From contig NZ_QTTA01000010.1 in assembly GCF_003730275.1 (NCBI RefSeq), forward strand, positions 310,001-374,000: a DNA stretch of 64,000 nt, in the 5' to 3' direction. The translations under genes and the position numbers were made by a program. Shown here in pieces: positions 28,894 to 38,184 of this stretch. The notes under the pieces were generated by a model. That model saw only the letters and a list, made by a program, of their open reading frames with translations, was not told the DNA's origin and did not search any database. Each line of letters begins with the position of its first letter. Position 1 is the first letter of the stretch. This DNA is from Brevundimonas halotolerans (lineage in GTDB: Bacteria; Pseudomonadota; Alphaproteobacteria; Caulobacterales; Caulobacteraceae).

Positions 28894-29382
28894 ATGTTTA
28901 CTCCCGATCTGATGACCTTGGCCGAGGCGGTCCTGGCGCGCGCGCAGGCGCGGGGGATGACGCTGGCCACGGCCGAGAGCTGTACGGGCGGTCTGGTCGC
29001 GGCCCTGATCACCTCCGTGGCGGGATCCTCGGCGGTGCTGGAACAGGGGGCGGTCACCTATTCCAATGCGGCCAAGACGCGGATGCTGGATGTACCGGCG
29101 GCCCTGATCGAGGCGCATGGCGCGGTGTCTCAGCCTGTGGCGGAAGCCATGGCGACCGGGGCGCGAGCCCGGGCGGGTGTAGGTCTGGCGGTCTCAATCA
29201 CCGGGGTCGCCGGGCCCGGTGGCGGGTCAGCCGAGAAGCCGGTCGGACTGGTCCATTTCGGGCTCGCGACCGCAGACGGTGTGCGGCATCTGGAGCGCCG
29301 CTTTGGCGAGGGCGACCGTCAGGCGATCCGACTGGCGGCCACCGAGCAGGCGCTGAGGCTTTTGCTGGACGGGCTGGCGTGA
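28894..29382 (+). CDS. pncC: Nicotinamide-nucleotide amidohydrolase (CinA C-terminal family)
   Basis: A 162-residue stand-alone CinA_C domain, deamidating NMN to nicotinate mononucleotide in NAD salvage. Signature elements are TLATAESCTGGLVAALITSVAGSS at residues about 22-45 (catalytic Ser-Cys-Thr-Gly-Gly), GAVTYSNAAKTRML and SITGVAGPGGGSAEKPVGLVHFG. The N-terminal CinA (MocR-like) domain is absent, as in many Proteobacteria. It overlaps the following TusA-like gene by four bases and is divergent from the spermidine-synthase-like gene. Confidence 0.93.
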   Translation: MFTPDLMTLAEAVLARAQARGMTLATAESCTGGLVAALITSVAGSSAVLEQGAVTYSNAAKTRMLDVPAALIEAHGAVSQPVAEAMATGARARAGVGLAVSITGVAGPGGGSAEKPVGLVHFGLATADGVRHLERRFGEGDRQAIRLAATEQALRLLLDGLA

Positions 29383-29624
29383 GCCCTGCCCCGATCCTCG
29401 TCGATGCCCGCGGTCACCGGTGTCCGGTGCCGAGCCTGAGGCTGGCGCGCGCGCTGGAGGCGGCGGCGCCGGGTGAGACGGTTGTGTTGATGGCGACCGA
29501 CCCGATGGCGCGCATCGATGTGCCGCACATGCTGGCCGACGGGCCGCACAGGCTGATCGGGATTGAGGACGCAGACGGCGTCCTGCGGATCACTGTCGAG
29601 ACTGGCGCCGCGCCGTCAGGCTGA
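29379..29624 (+). CDS. TusA-like sulfur carrier protein
   Basis: An 81-residue TusA/SirA/YedF-family protein with the sulfur-carrying C15 in the CPxP motif (DARGHRCPVPSLRLARALE). Family members relay persulfide sulfur for tRNA thiolation or other pathways. It starts at GTG 29379, overlapping the pncC stop, and its 3' end runs 35 bases into the convergent YihY/BrkB gene. No tusBCDE is present in the window, so the specific role is open. Confidence 0.88.
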   Translation: MSPAPILVDARGHRCPVPSLRLARALEAAAPGETVVLMATDPMARIDVPHMLADGPHRLIGIEDADGVLRITVETGAAPSG

Positions 29625-30555
29625 CGACCTTCGGCGTCTGCATCAAGGCTTCCTCGGCCTCGACGATCAGGGCTTCGTCGCGGGCGCGCGCGACGATCTC
29701 CATCTCGGTGGCGAAGGCCCCGCCGTAGAAGATGGCGTTGACGTTCCACGACAGCCAGATCAGCAGGACCACGACCGCACCGACCGAGCCATAGGTCGCG
29801 CCCAGCACGGCGATCTGCTCGACATAGACGGCGCACAGCCAGGACGAGATCATCGACAGCAGGGTGGCGATCACCCCGCCGGTGATGGCGGGACGCCAGG
29901 CCACGCGCGACTTGTGCGACATGGCATAGCGGTAGAGCAGGCTCAGGCCGAACGACAGGCCGGCTGCGGGCAGCAGGACGTCCAGCGGCATATAGCCCCC
30001 GCTGGAGGCGCCGGTCGTTGCGGCCGATCCGGCGTGGGACATCAGCCGGGCCGTGACCACGGCGCCGGACACGACGGTGAACAAGCCGAAGGCAAACAGG
30101 GCGACGAAGAAGGCCAGCAGGTTGAACCTGAGGAAGCCATGCGGCTCGGCTTCGTCATGGATGAGGTTAAGACCGGCTAACAAGGCCTTGAAACCCCTGT
30201 GCGCAGCATAGGCACCGATGATCAGGGCGAAGGCGCTCTGCGTCGACACGGTGCGGGCCGAGGCATTGGTCAGCCGGCTGATTTCCTCGAGGAAGATGCT
30301 GCGGGCGGCAGCGGGCATGACGTCGGCGAGCGCCGTGGCCTGGGCGCTGACCTCGCTGATCGACAGGCCGACCTTGTAGAGACCGATCAGGATGGCGATC
30401 GCGGGGAATACGGCCAGCAGGGCGAAGAAGGACACCCCGCCCGTGTAGAGCATGACATCGCGGCCCCAGCTGCGGGCAAACGCGCGTCCGGACAGCCTGA
30501 GCCAGAAGCCGATCCGGCTCCGGAGAGAGTCAAAGGTCAAAGTCATCCTCGCCAC
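29590..30555 (-). CDS. YihY/BrkB-family inner-membrane protein
   Basis: A 321-residue polytopic membrane protein with about six transmembrane segments, once wrongly called RNase BN. Typical stretches are the ARSWGRDVMLYTGGVSFFALLAVFPAI opening and LNLIHDEAEPHGFLRFNLLAFFVALFA, with a late TYGSVGAVVVLLIWLSWNVNAIFYGGAFATEM. Physiological function is uncertain. The start is either GTG 30555 or ATG 30546; neither has a well-spaced Shine-Dalgarno. The 3' end overlaps the TusA-like gene. Confidence 0.87.
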   Translation of the reverse strand: MARMTLTFDSLRSRIGFWLRLSGRAFARSWGRDVMLYTGGVSFFALLAVFPAIAILIGLYKVGLSISEVSAQATALADVMPAAARSIFLEEISRLTNASARTVSTQSAFALIIGAYAAHRGFKALLAGLNLIHDEAEPHGFLRFNLLAFFVALFAFGLFTVVSGAVVTARLMSHAGSAATTGASSGGYMPLDVLLPAAGLSFGLSLLYRYAMSHKSRVAWRPAITGGVIATLLSMISSWLCAVYVEQIAVLGATYGSVGAVVVLLIWLSWNVNAIFYGGAFATEMEIVARARDEALIVEAEEALMQTPKVVSLTARRQSRQ

Positions 30556-30713
30556 AACCCGGCGCGAAACTAGACTTTTTTGTGACTTTGCAAACCCTCT
30601 TGCGTGAAGCGGTCATGGAACCGGTTGCGGGGGCGCCGGGGGGCTGTCTATGGTCCGGCACCATCGGGCTGGTCTCCGGATCGCAGAATCCGGGCTGAAG
30701 GGGGCGTACCGTT

Positions 30714-32048
30714 TTGGATTTCGATCCGCGTATTCTGGTCGTTACCGGCGATGAGACCGAGGGCGAGGCCCTGTGCCGTCAGCTTGATTCGGAAGGCTGG
30801 ACCACGATCACCGCACCCTCGCCCGAGGCTGCGGCGATTGTGCTGGAAGATTTCCCGATCGAGGCCGCCGTCCTCGTGGCTGGTGCCGGGGATGCCGATG
30901 TCTCGGGCGTGGCTGCGCGGCTGAAGGGGCTGGCCTCGCCGCGATACCTGCCTGTCATCGCCCTGATGGGACGCGCGCCGACGCCCGAGGAATCCACGAC
31001 CGTCGATCTGGCCATGACCGCCCCGGCCCATCCGGTTCAGCTTCGGATCCGGCTGGAGCAACTGGTTCGCGCGGCCCTGGCCGAGGAAGAGCTGAACCTG
31101 CGGATCGACACCTTCCGCCAGCAGGGTCAGGCCATCGATCTGCCGGTGACCGATCTGACCCCGGTGCGGGTGCTGGCGGCGGGCAAGCCGGATCGCCGGT
31201 TCCTGGCGCTGTCGAACGCCCTGACGGAGGATGGCGCGGAGGTGGTGGCCGCCCCCACGCCCTACACCGCCTTCGACTATCTGCACGAGAGCCCGTTCGA
31301 CGCCGCCGTCCTGTGGGGGGCGGAGGACCACGCCCCTGCGCTGTCGATCGCGTCGGGCATGAAAAGGAATACAAGGCTCTATCATATTCCAGTGATGCTT
31401 TACCTGAACGACGGGGCCCAGATGGACGCCTCGGATCTGTTCGGTCGGGGCTTTGCCGACGTGGCCGCCGCGGACACGGATGAGCGCGAGACGGCACGGC
31501 GACTGCTGGCCATGGCGCGCTTTCACCGGCGCCAGACCGGGGTGCGGCGCGCGCTGGAGTCGGTGCGGGGCTCCGGCCTGACCGATCCCGACACCGGCCT
31601 GTTCACGCGCGATCTGTTTGCCCAGCATCTGGGCCGGGTCAGCGAGGCGTCGCGCGAGCGGCGGCGGCCCCTGTCGCTGTGCGTGCTGAAGGTGACCATG
31701 ACCGATCCGGTCGAGGAGGCGCGCCGCGATGGCTGGCTGGCCCGCGCCCTGCCCCAGATCGGCACCATGGTGTCGCGTCTGATCCGCACCGAGGATACGG
31801 CCGCGCGTCTGTCGAGCGTGGTCTTCGCCCTGGCCCTGCCCGGCACGACCGAAGCCCAGGCCCGGATCGCGGCCCAGCGGATCGTGGCCGTGATCGGCTG
31901 CACCGCCTTTGAGGCCGGCCCGGGACGCTCGCCGTTTGTGGTCGACTTCGAACTGGGCGTGGCCGAGCAACGCAGCGGCGAGGCTCCAGCCCGGACGCTG
32001 GAGCGGGCCTCTGCGTCGCTGGCCACCGACACCCGGGTCGCGAGCTGA
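30714..32048 (+). CDS. popA: PopA-like REC-REC-degenerate GGDEF protein
   Basis: A 444-residue protein with the PleD/PopA architecture: two receiver-like domains (about 1-125 and 150-280) and a C-terminal GGDEF-like domain. The GGDEF signature is replaced by SSVVF (367-371), so it should not make c-di-GMP. The inhibitory-site motif RxxD is intact (RTED, 358-361) with the canonical five-residue spacing, so it may bind c-di-GMP. Both receiver domains lack the phosphoacceptor Asp (VLVAGAG and AVLWGAE). Caulobacter PopA is a c-di-GMP effector that directs CtrA degradation and uses an I-site arginine near this position. The start is TTG with an AAGGGGG upstream. Orthology is likely but unproven; a divergent PleD paralogue is the alternative. 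Confidence 0.7.
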   Translation: MDFDPRILVVTGDETEGEALCRQLDSEGWTTITAPSPEAAAIVLEDFPIEAAVLVAGAGDADVSGVAARLKGLASPRYLPVIALMGRAPTPEESTTVDLAMTAPAHPVQLRIRLEQLVRAALAEEELNLRIDTFRQQGQAIDLPVTDLTPVRVLAAGKPDRRFLALSNALTEDGAEVVAAPTPYTAFDYLHESPFDAAVLWGAEDHAPALSIASGMKRNTRLYHIPVMLYLNDGAQMDASDLFGRGFADVAAADTDERETARRLLAMARFHRRQTGVRRALESVRGSGLTDPDTGLFTRDLFAQHLGRVSEASRERRRPLSLCVLKVTMTDPVEEARRDGWLARALPQIGTMVSRLIRTEDTAARLSSVVFALALPGTTEAQARIAAQRIVAVIGCTAFEAGPGRSPFVVDFELGVAEQRSGEAPARTLERASASLATDTRVAS

Positions 32049-32065
32049 GGCCTGAGACATCAATA

Positions 32066-32194
32066 CCGCTCATCCCCGCGAAAGCGGGGACCCAGTTCTT
32101 CCCTGCACATGCCGCTTGGGATGACCGTTGCGGGGCCGATAGAGAGCCTAGATCGCCCAAAACTCTGGGTCCCCGCTTTCGCGGGGATGAGCGG
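32066..32194. repeat. REPIN-like element: two inverted hairpin repeats
   Basis: Two 30-base arms at 32066-32095 and 32165-32194 are perfect inverted copies, separated by 69 bases. Each arm also folds on itself: TCCCCGC-GAAA-GCGGGGA has a 7-bp stem. A pair of inverted self-complementary REPs is the definition of a REPIN, usually mobilised by a RAYT transposase; none is in the window. It lies between the convergent popA-like and mfd genes and could also end transcription. Confidence 0.75.
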
Positions 32195-32235
32195 AGGGTT
32201 GGGGGTGCCAGCTTCGCTGACCTCGCTTGAGAGAC

Positions 32236-35200
32236 CTAGTTCTCCAGCGCCGCCACGGTGGCCAGCGAGTCGGTGATGCGCTCGGCGGCCTTGAGACGCT
32301 CTTCCGGATTGGCCCATTCGCCCATGACGACGATCTTCTGATCCGGGCGCAGCTTCCACACACCGGCATTCTTCTGGATCAGGCCGACCAGCCCCAGTGG
32401 GTTGGGGAAGTCGTTGTTGCGCAGGGTCAGGACCGCGCCCTTGGGGCCCATGTCGATGCGCTCGATCTGGGCCTTGCGGCAGGACGACTTGATGCCGACG
32501 ATGCGGAGCAGCTGGCGGGCTTCGTCCGGCAACGGCCCGAACCGGTCGATCAGTTCGGCGGCCAGGGCCTCGCGGTCCTCGCCTCGCTCGGCATCCGACA
32601 GGCGGCGATACAGGCTGAGACGCAGATTGAGGTCCGGGACATAAGACTCGGGAATGAGGACTGCCGCGCCGACATTGATGGTCGGGGACCAGTCGCGGTC
32701 GCGCAGGTCGCCGCCCTGCTCGCGCATCTCGGCCACGGCGTCTTCCAGCATCTGCTGATACAGTTCGACACCGACCTCGCGGATATGGCCGGACTGTTCG
32801 TCGCCCAGCAGATTGCCCCCGCCCCGCTGGTCGAGGTCGTGGCTGGCCAGCTGGAAGCCGGCACCGAGGTTGTCGAGCGACTGCAGCACCTGCAGCCGCC
32901 GTTCGGCCGACAGGCTGAGCGGGCGTTTGGGGTCGGTGGTCAGATAGGCGAAGGCGCGCGCCTTGGACCGGCCGATGCGGCCGCGGATCTGGTGCAGCTG
33001 GGCCAGGCCGAACATGTCGGCCCGGTGCACGATCAGGGTGTTGGCCGTCGGGATGTCGAGGCCGCTTTCGACGATGGTCGTCGACAGCAGGACATCATAT
33101 TCGCCCTCATAGAAGGCGCTCATCACCGCCTCCAGCTGGGTCGGCGACATCTGGCCGTGGCCGACGACGGCCTTCACCTCGGGCACCTGTTCGCGCAGGA
33201 ACTGTTCGATGTCCGGCAGGTCGGCCAGACGCGGCGCGACGTAATAGGCCTGACCGCCGCGGTATTTCTCGCGCAGCAGGGCCTCGCGCACCATGACCGG
33301 ATCCCACGGCGCGACATAGGTGCGGACGGCCAGTCGGTCGACCGGCGGGGTGGCGATGATCGACATCTCGCGGATGCCGGACAGGGCCATCTGCAGGGTG
33401 CGCGGGATGGGGGTCGCGGTCAGGGTCAGCAGGTGCACATCGGCGCGGAGGCTCTTGAGCTTCTCCTTGTGCTTGACGCCGAAATGCTGCTCTTCGTCGA
33501 CGATCACGAGGCCGAGGTCCTTGAACCCGACCTGTTCCGACAGGACGGCGTGGGTGCCCACCACGATCTCGAAACTGCCGTCCTTCAGGCCCGCGCGGGT
33601 CTCGTTGGCATCCTTGGCCGTGACCATGCGTGACAGGTGGCGGACGGTGATCGGCCAGCCCGCAAACCGCTCGCTGAAGGTCTTGAAGTGCTGGCGCGCC
33701 AGCAGCGTGGTCGGGCAGACGATGGCCACCTGCTGGCCCGTCATGGCGACCACAAAGGCGGCCCGCAGCGCCACCTCGGTCTTGCCGAATCCGACATCGC
33801 CACAGATCAGCCGGTCCATGGGCGTGCCCTTGGCCAGATCGGACAGGACGTCGCCGATGGCGTTCAGCTGGTCGTCGGTTTCCTCATAGGGGAAGCGGGC
33901 ACAGAACTCGTCGAACAGCCCCTGCGGCGGAACCACGACTTCGCTCTCGCGCAGGGCCCGTTTGGCGGCGAGCGCGATCAGGCCCTCGGCCATTTCGCGC
34001 AGGCGGGCCTTGGCCTTGGCCTTACGGCCCTGCCATCCGGCGCCACCCAGCCGGTCCAGCTGCACCCCGTCGCCCTCGGCTCCGTAGCGGGTCAGAAGGT
34101 CGATGTTTTCGACCGGCAGATAGAGTTTGGCATCGCCGGCGTAGGCCAGCTCCAGACAGTCGTGGGGGGCCTCCTGGATGTCCAGGGTGCGCAGCCCCTC
34201 ATAGCGACCGATGCCGTGGTCGAGGTGGACCACCAGATCGCCGGTGGTCAGGGCCGAGGCTTCGGCAAGGAAGTTGGAGGCACGGCGCTTCTTGCGCGGG
34301 CGGGCCAGCCGGTCGCCGAGGATGTCGGTCTCGGTGATGACGACCAGATCGTCGGTCTCGAACCCCGTCTCGACCGGCAGGACGGCGCGCAGATAGAGGG
34401 TGTCGGTCGCCGCCTGCACATCGGCCCAGTCGCGCACCGGCACGACCGGTTCCAGCCCGTGGTCGGCCAGCATGGAGGCGAGGCGCTCGGACGAGCCCTC
34501 GCTCCAGGAGGCGAACAGCACCTTGCGACCGTCGGCGCGCCGGGTCTTGGCGTAGGCCGCGACGGCCTCGAACAGATTGACGCTGTCCTGGGCCCGTTCG
34601 GCGGCGAACGACCGGCCCAGACGGCCGCCGGCATCCTCGCCCGGTCCGGACAGGGCACTCAGCTGGATGACGGGCCGGGCCGCCAGCGCGCGGGTCCAGT
34701 CTTCGGGCGACAGATAGAGGGCCTCCGGCGGCAGCGCGCGGCCGCTCTGGACGCTGCGACCGGGCGCGGCCTGGGCGGCTTCACGCCGGGCCTCGAAGGC
34801 ATCGACGGTCAGGTCCCAGCGCTCGGAGCGTGCCCTGTCGGCCTGGTTGTCGAGCCATACGGTGGCGTCGGCCGGAAGATAGTCGAACAGGGTCTCAAGG
34901 TGCGGATAGAGCAGCGGCAACCAGTGCTCCAGCCCCTGCCGGCGCGCGCCTTCGCTGACGGCGGCATAGAGGGGATCATCGCCCGCCGTGCCGAAGCGGT
35001 TGAGATAGCCGGTGCGGAAGCGCGAGATGGCCTCGGGATTCAGCAGGGCTTCGGACACCGGGGCCAGCTGCACAGCGGCCCTCTGGCCGGTCGAGCGCTG
35101 GGTGGCCGGATCGAACGTGCGGATCGACTCCAGTTCCTGGCCGAACATGTCGAGGCGCACCGGCTCGTCAAAGCCCGGCGGGAAGACGTCGATCACCCCG

Positions 35201-35673
35201 CCCCGCACGGCATATTCGCCGCGTTCCGACACGGTCGAGGCGCGGACATAGCCATTGGTGGCGAAATAGGTCTCGAGCGCGGCGGTATCGAGCTCGCGGC
35301 CGACGTGGGTCTCGAAGCCGGCGCCGGCGGTGATCTCACGCGGCGGGGTGCGCTGCAGGGCAGCACCGACCGTGGCCACGATCAGCAGGGGCTTGTCGGG
35401 GGCCTTGCCACCCGCGAGGCGGCTGAGCGTCGCCATCCGCTGGGCCGAGACCGAGGACGAGGGGCTGAGACGGTCATAGGGCAGACAGTCCCAGGCCGGA
35501 TAGGAAACCACCTCGATCCCCTCGGCAAAAAAGCCGATGGCGTCGATGAATTGGGCGGCGCGCGAGGCGTCGCGGGCGATGAACAGGGCGGTGCCGCCCT
35601 CGCCCAGCCGGTCGGCGACGCGCAGGGCGTCCAGACCCTCGGGCGCGCCGCTCAGCGTGATGGGGTCCGCCAT
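32236..35673 (-). CDS. mfd: Transcription-repair coupling factor
   Basis: ATP-dependent translocase that removes stalled RNA polymerase and recruits UvrA. The product is 1145 residues. It has an N-terminal UvrB-like module (GLDALRVADRL... then YPAWDCLPYDRLSPSS), an RNAP-interacting CarD-like domain (LTTGDLVVHLDHGIGRYEGL), helicase motifs (CGDVGFGKTEVALRAAF Walker A, DEEQHFGVKHKE motif II, TATPIPRTLQM motif III, ESGLDIPTANTLIVHRAD, GRIGRSKARAFAY motif VI) and a C-terminal TRCF domain. The start shares a base with the sdhE stop. ATG 35673 was used; the upstream frame has no conserved sequence. Confidence 0.97.
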   Translation of the reverse strand: MADPITLSGAPEGLDALRVADRLGEGGTALFIARDASRAAQFIDAIGFFAEGIEVVSYPAWDCLPYDRLSPSSSVSAQRMATLSRLAGGKAPDKPLLIVATVGAALQRTPPREITAGAGFETHVGRELDTAALETYFATNGYVRASTVSERGEYAVRGGVIDVFPPGFDEPVRLDMFGQELESIRTFDPATQRSTGQRAAVQLAPVSEALLNPEAISRFRTGYLNRFGTAGDDPLYAAVSEGARRQGLEHWLPLLYPHLETLFDYLPADATVWLDNQADRARSERWDLTVDAFEARREAAQAAPGRSVQSGRALPPEALYLSPEDWTRALAARPVIQLSALSGPGEDAGGRLGRSFAAERAQDSVNLFEAVAAYAKTRRADGRKVLFASWSEGSSERLASMLADHGLEPVVPVRDWADVQAATDTLYLRAVLPVETGFETDDLVVITETDILGDRLARPRKKRRASNFLAEASALTTGDLVVHLDHGIGRYEGLRTLDIQEAPHDCLELAYAGDAKLYLPVENIDLLTRYGAEGDGVQLDRLGGAGWQGRKAKAKARLREMAEGLIALAAKRALRESEVVVPPQGLFDEFCARFPYEETDDQLNAIGDVLSDLAKGTPMDRLICGDVGFGKTEVALRAAFVVAMTGQQVAIVCPTTLLARQHFKTFSERFAGWPITVRHLSRMVTAKDANETRAGLKDGSFEIVVGTHAVLSEQVGFKDLGLVIVDEEQHFGVKHKEKLKSLRADVHLLTLTATPIPRTLQMALSGIREMSIIATPPVDRLAVRTYVAPWDPVMVREALLREKYRGGQAYYVAPRLADLPDIEQFLREQVPEVKAVVGHGQMSPTQLEAVMSAFYEGEYDVLLSTTIVESGLDIPTANTLIVHRADMFGLAQLHQIRGRIGRSKARAFAYLTTDPKRPLSLSAERRLQVLQSLDNLGAGFQLASHDLDQRGGGNLLGDEQSGHIREVGVELYQQMLEDAVAEMREQGGDLRDRDWSPTINVGAAVLIPESYVPDLNLRLSLYRRLSDAERGEDREALAAELIDRFGPLPDEARQLLRIVGIKSSCRKAQIERIDMGPKGAVLTLRNNDFPNPLGLVGLIQKNAGVWKLRPDQKIVVMGEWANPEERLKAAERITDSLATVAALEN

Positions 35674-35981
35674 TACCCGATGCCCCGCGCCACCTCGGAC
35701 GAGACCGACTCGGCGACGAACCGGCGGATGCGGTCCATCAGCGGCCCTTCCCATTCGGGCGGCGTGGGCGTCGAGCCCTTGATCCAGCCGTAGAGGGTGT
35801 GGTCGTCCTCATCCAGTAGGGCCTCGAACAGGGCGAGGTCGGCTTCGTCCAGTTGCGGCGCGACCTGTTCCGAGAACGGACCGAGGATCATGTCGGCCTC
35901 GCGAAAGCCCCGACGCCAGGCGCGAAAGCGGATGCGGTTCAGCCGGGTCGTCATTTCGGCACGTGCGATGTCTTCGGCCAC
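35673..35981 (-). CDS. sdhE: Succinate dehydrogenase assembly factor 2 (SdhE)
   Basis: Small protein that promotes covalent FAD attachment to SdhA and FrdA. The product is 102 residues from GTG 35981, or 93 from ATG 35954 (MTTRLNRIRFRAW); the shorter form is the core family length. The RGxxE signature is present as RRGFREAD, followed by MILGPF and the acidic DEADLALFEALLDEDDHTLYGWI. It is translationally linked to mfd, a linkage I recall in other alphaproteobacteria, and is divergent from recG. Confidence 0.92.
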   Translation of the reverse strand: MAEDIARAEMTTRLNRIRFRAWRRGFREADMILGPFSEQVAPQLDEADLALFEALLDEDDHTLYGWIKGSTPTPPEWEGPLMDRIRRFVAESVSSEVARGIG

Positions 35982-36076
35982 AAGAAGTCTTGCCCGGTCA
36001 AAAGGAATGGAGCCGTGTCAGATAGCGGTCGCGGGTCCATTTCGCCACCCGTCCTGTCCGGCTATCGTGACGCATC

Positions 36077-38164
36077 ATGCGGCCCGAGATTCTGTTTCCC
36101 CTGTTCGTCGCGGTCGAAAGCCTGAAGGGCGTCGGCCCGCGCATGGCCCCGGCGGTGCACCGGCTGGCCGGGCCGCTGGTGCGCGACCTGATGTTTCTGG
36201 CCCCCACCGGCCTGATCCGCCGGCGCGAGATGACCGTGCAGACCGCGGTCGCCGGTGAGGTGGGCATCTTTGACCTGATCATCGGCGGCCTGACCAAGCC
36301 GGGGCGGCCGGGCCTGCCGTTCAAGCTGCGGGCCAATGATGAAACGGGCTTTCTGACCTTGGTCTGGTTCGGCGGATCGGAGGCCTGGATCCGCAAGCAA
36401 TGCCCGGACGGGGAGCGGCGGATCGTCAGCGGCAAGGTCGAGACTTTCAACGATCTGGTTCAGATCGCTCACCCGGATTATGTGGTCTCTGCCGAGAAGC
36501 GGGACGAGATTGTACCGGTCGAACCCGTCTATCCCGCTACCCAGGGGATCACCTCGCGGCAGGTGCGCAAACTGGTGATGACGGCGATGGAGTCGCTGCC
36601 GGACCTGGCCGAATGGCAGGATGCGGCGTGGCTGGCGAAACAGGCCTGGCCCTCGTGGCCCGACGCGATGAAGGCCCTGCACGCCCCCGAGAGCGAGATC
36701 GATCTGGATCCGCAGGCCCCGGCACGGGCGCGGCTGGCGTTCGACGAACTGCTGGCCCACCAGCTGGCGCTGGCCCGGCGGCGACGGAACCGGCAGGCGG
36801 TGCGGGCGCCGCGGCTGGCGCCCGGCGCGGCGGCAGAACGGTTGCTGGCCGCCCTGCCCTTCACCCTGACCGGGGCCCAGCAACGGGCGGTGGCCGACAT
36901 CCGGCGCGATCTGGCCAGCGGTGAGCAGATGGCGCGGCTGCTGCAGGGCGATGTCGGGTCGGGCAAGACGGCGGTGGCGGCGCTGGTGCTGGCGGACGCC
37001 ATCGACAGTGGCTTTCAGGCGGCGCTGATGGCCCCGACCGATATTCTGGCCCGCCAGCATCATGAGCGGCTGGCCCCCCTGTTTGCCGAGGTGGGTGTGG
37101 CCTGCGCCCTGTTGACCGGGCGAGACCCGGCCAGTGTGCGGCGGCCGGTGCTGGAAGGACTGGCGGGCGGGCGTCTGCCGCTGGTGATCGGCACCCACGC
37201 CCTGTTTCAGGACAGTGTGCAGTTCCATCGGCTGGGGCTGGCGGTCATCGACGAACAGCACCGGTTCGGGGTGCGCGAGCGTCAGCGACTGCTGGACAAG
37301 GGCGGGGCCGACGGGGCCGTGCACCTGCTGACCATGTCGGCGACGCCCATCCCGCGAACGCTGGAATTGACCCAGTATGGTGAGCTGGACGTCTCGCGGC
37401 TGGATGAGAAGCCGCCGGGGCGCCGGCCGATCAAGACGGCGGTCCTGCCGCTGGACCGGCTGGGCGAGGTGGCGGTGCGACTGAAGGCGGCGATCGAGGG
37501 TGGGGCACAAGCCTACTGGATCTGTCCGCTGATCGAGGAGTCCGAACACATCGACCTGGCCGCCGCCGAGGACCGGGCGCGGGATCTCGGCAAGCTGATG
37601 GGGCGTCCGGTCGGGCTGGTGCACGGACGGATGCCGGGTCCGGAGCGCGAGACGGTCATGCAGTCGTTTCTGGACGGGCATCTGCCGCTGCTGGTGGCGA
37701 CGACCGTGGTCGAGGTCGGCGTCGATGTGCCCAACGCCACCCTGATGGTCATCGAACACGCCGAACGGTTCGGGCTGGCGCAGCTGCACCAGCTGCGCGG
37801 GCGGATCGGCCGGTCGGACAAGCCCAGCGCCTGCACCCTGCTGTACGGCCAGTCAGAGACCGGGCTGGGCAAGACGGCGGTCGAGCGGCTGGATATCCTG
37901 CGCCGCACCGAGGACGGCTTCGAGATCGCCGAGGCGGATTTCCGGATCCGGGGGGGCGGTGACCCGCTGGGGCTGAAGCAGAGCGGCTTTCCGGCCTATC
38001 GGTTTGCCGACCCCATGGCCCATGCGGGGCTGATCCGGGCAGCCGCCGATGACGCCCAGCTGATCCTGGGACGGGACCCGGGCCTAACGTCAAACCGCGG
38101 GCGGGCGGTTCAGATGCTCGAGGCGCTGTTCGACTGGCGCTCGGGACGACCGTCCGGCGACTGA
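36077..38164 (+). CDS. recG: ATP-dependent DNA helicase RecG
   Basis: Branched-DNA helicase for replication fork reversal and recombination, 695 residues. The N-terminal wedge/OB domain runs to about residue 250 (LKGVGPRMAPAV, then TLVWFGGSEAWIRKQC). Helicase motifs are LLQGDVGSGKTAVAAL (I), MAPTDILARQH (Ia), VIDEQHRFGVRERQRL (II), TMSATPIPRTL (III), TTVVEVGVDVPNATLMVIEHAERFGLAQLHQLRGRIGR (V-VI). The C-terminal wing with RIRGGGDPLGLKQSG is intact. It is divergent from sdhE with a 95-base gap. Confidence 0.97.
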   Translation: MRPEILFPLFVAVESLKGVGPRMAPAVHRLAGPLVRDLMFLAPTGLIRRREMTVQTAVAGEVGIFDLIIGGLTKPGRPGLPFKLRANDETGFLTLVWFGGSEAWIRKQCPDGERRIVSGKVETFNDLVQIAHPDYVVSAEKRDEIVPVEPVYPATQGITSRQVRKLVMTAMESLPDLAEWQDAAWLAKQAWPSWPDAMKALHAPESEIDLDPQAPARARLAFDELLAHQLALARRRRNRQAVRAPRLAPGAAAERLLAALPFTLTGAQQRAVADIRRDLASGEQMARLLQGDVGSGKTAVAALVLADAIDSGFQAALMAPTDILARQHHERLAPLFAEVGVACALLTGRDPASVRRPVLEGLAGGRLPLVIGTHALFQDSVQFHRLGLAVIDEQHRFGVRERQRLLDKGGADGAVHLLTMSATPIPRTLELTQYGELDVSRLDEKPPGRRPIKTAVLPLDRLGEVAVRLKAAIEGGAQAYWICPLIEESEHIDLAAAEDRARDLGKLMGRPVGLVHGRMPGPERETVMQSFLDGHLPLLVATTVVEVGVDVPNATLMVIEHAERFGLAQLHQLRGRIGRSDKPSACTLLYGQSETGLGKTAVERLDILRRTEDGFEIAEADFRIRGGGDPLGLKQSGFPAYRFADPMAHAGLIRAAADDAQLILGRDPGLTSNRGRAVQMLEALFDWRSGRPSGD

Positions 38165-38184
38165 TCGACCGGCGCGTCCGGCGC

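Noticed and set aside
33637..35793. 718-codon plus-strand frame opposite mfd
   Set aside because: It is antisense to conserved helicase motifs and has no recognisable domain.
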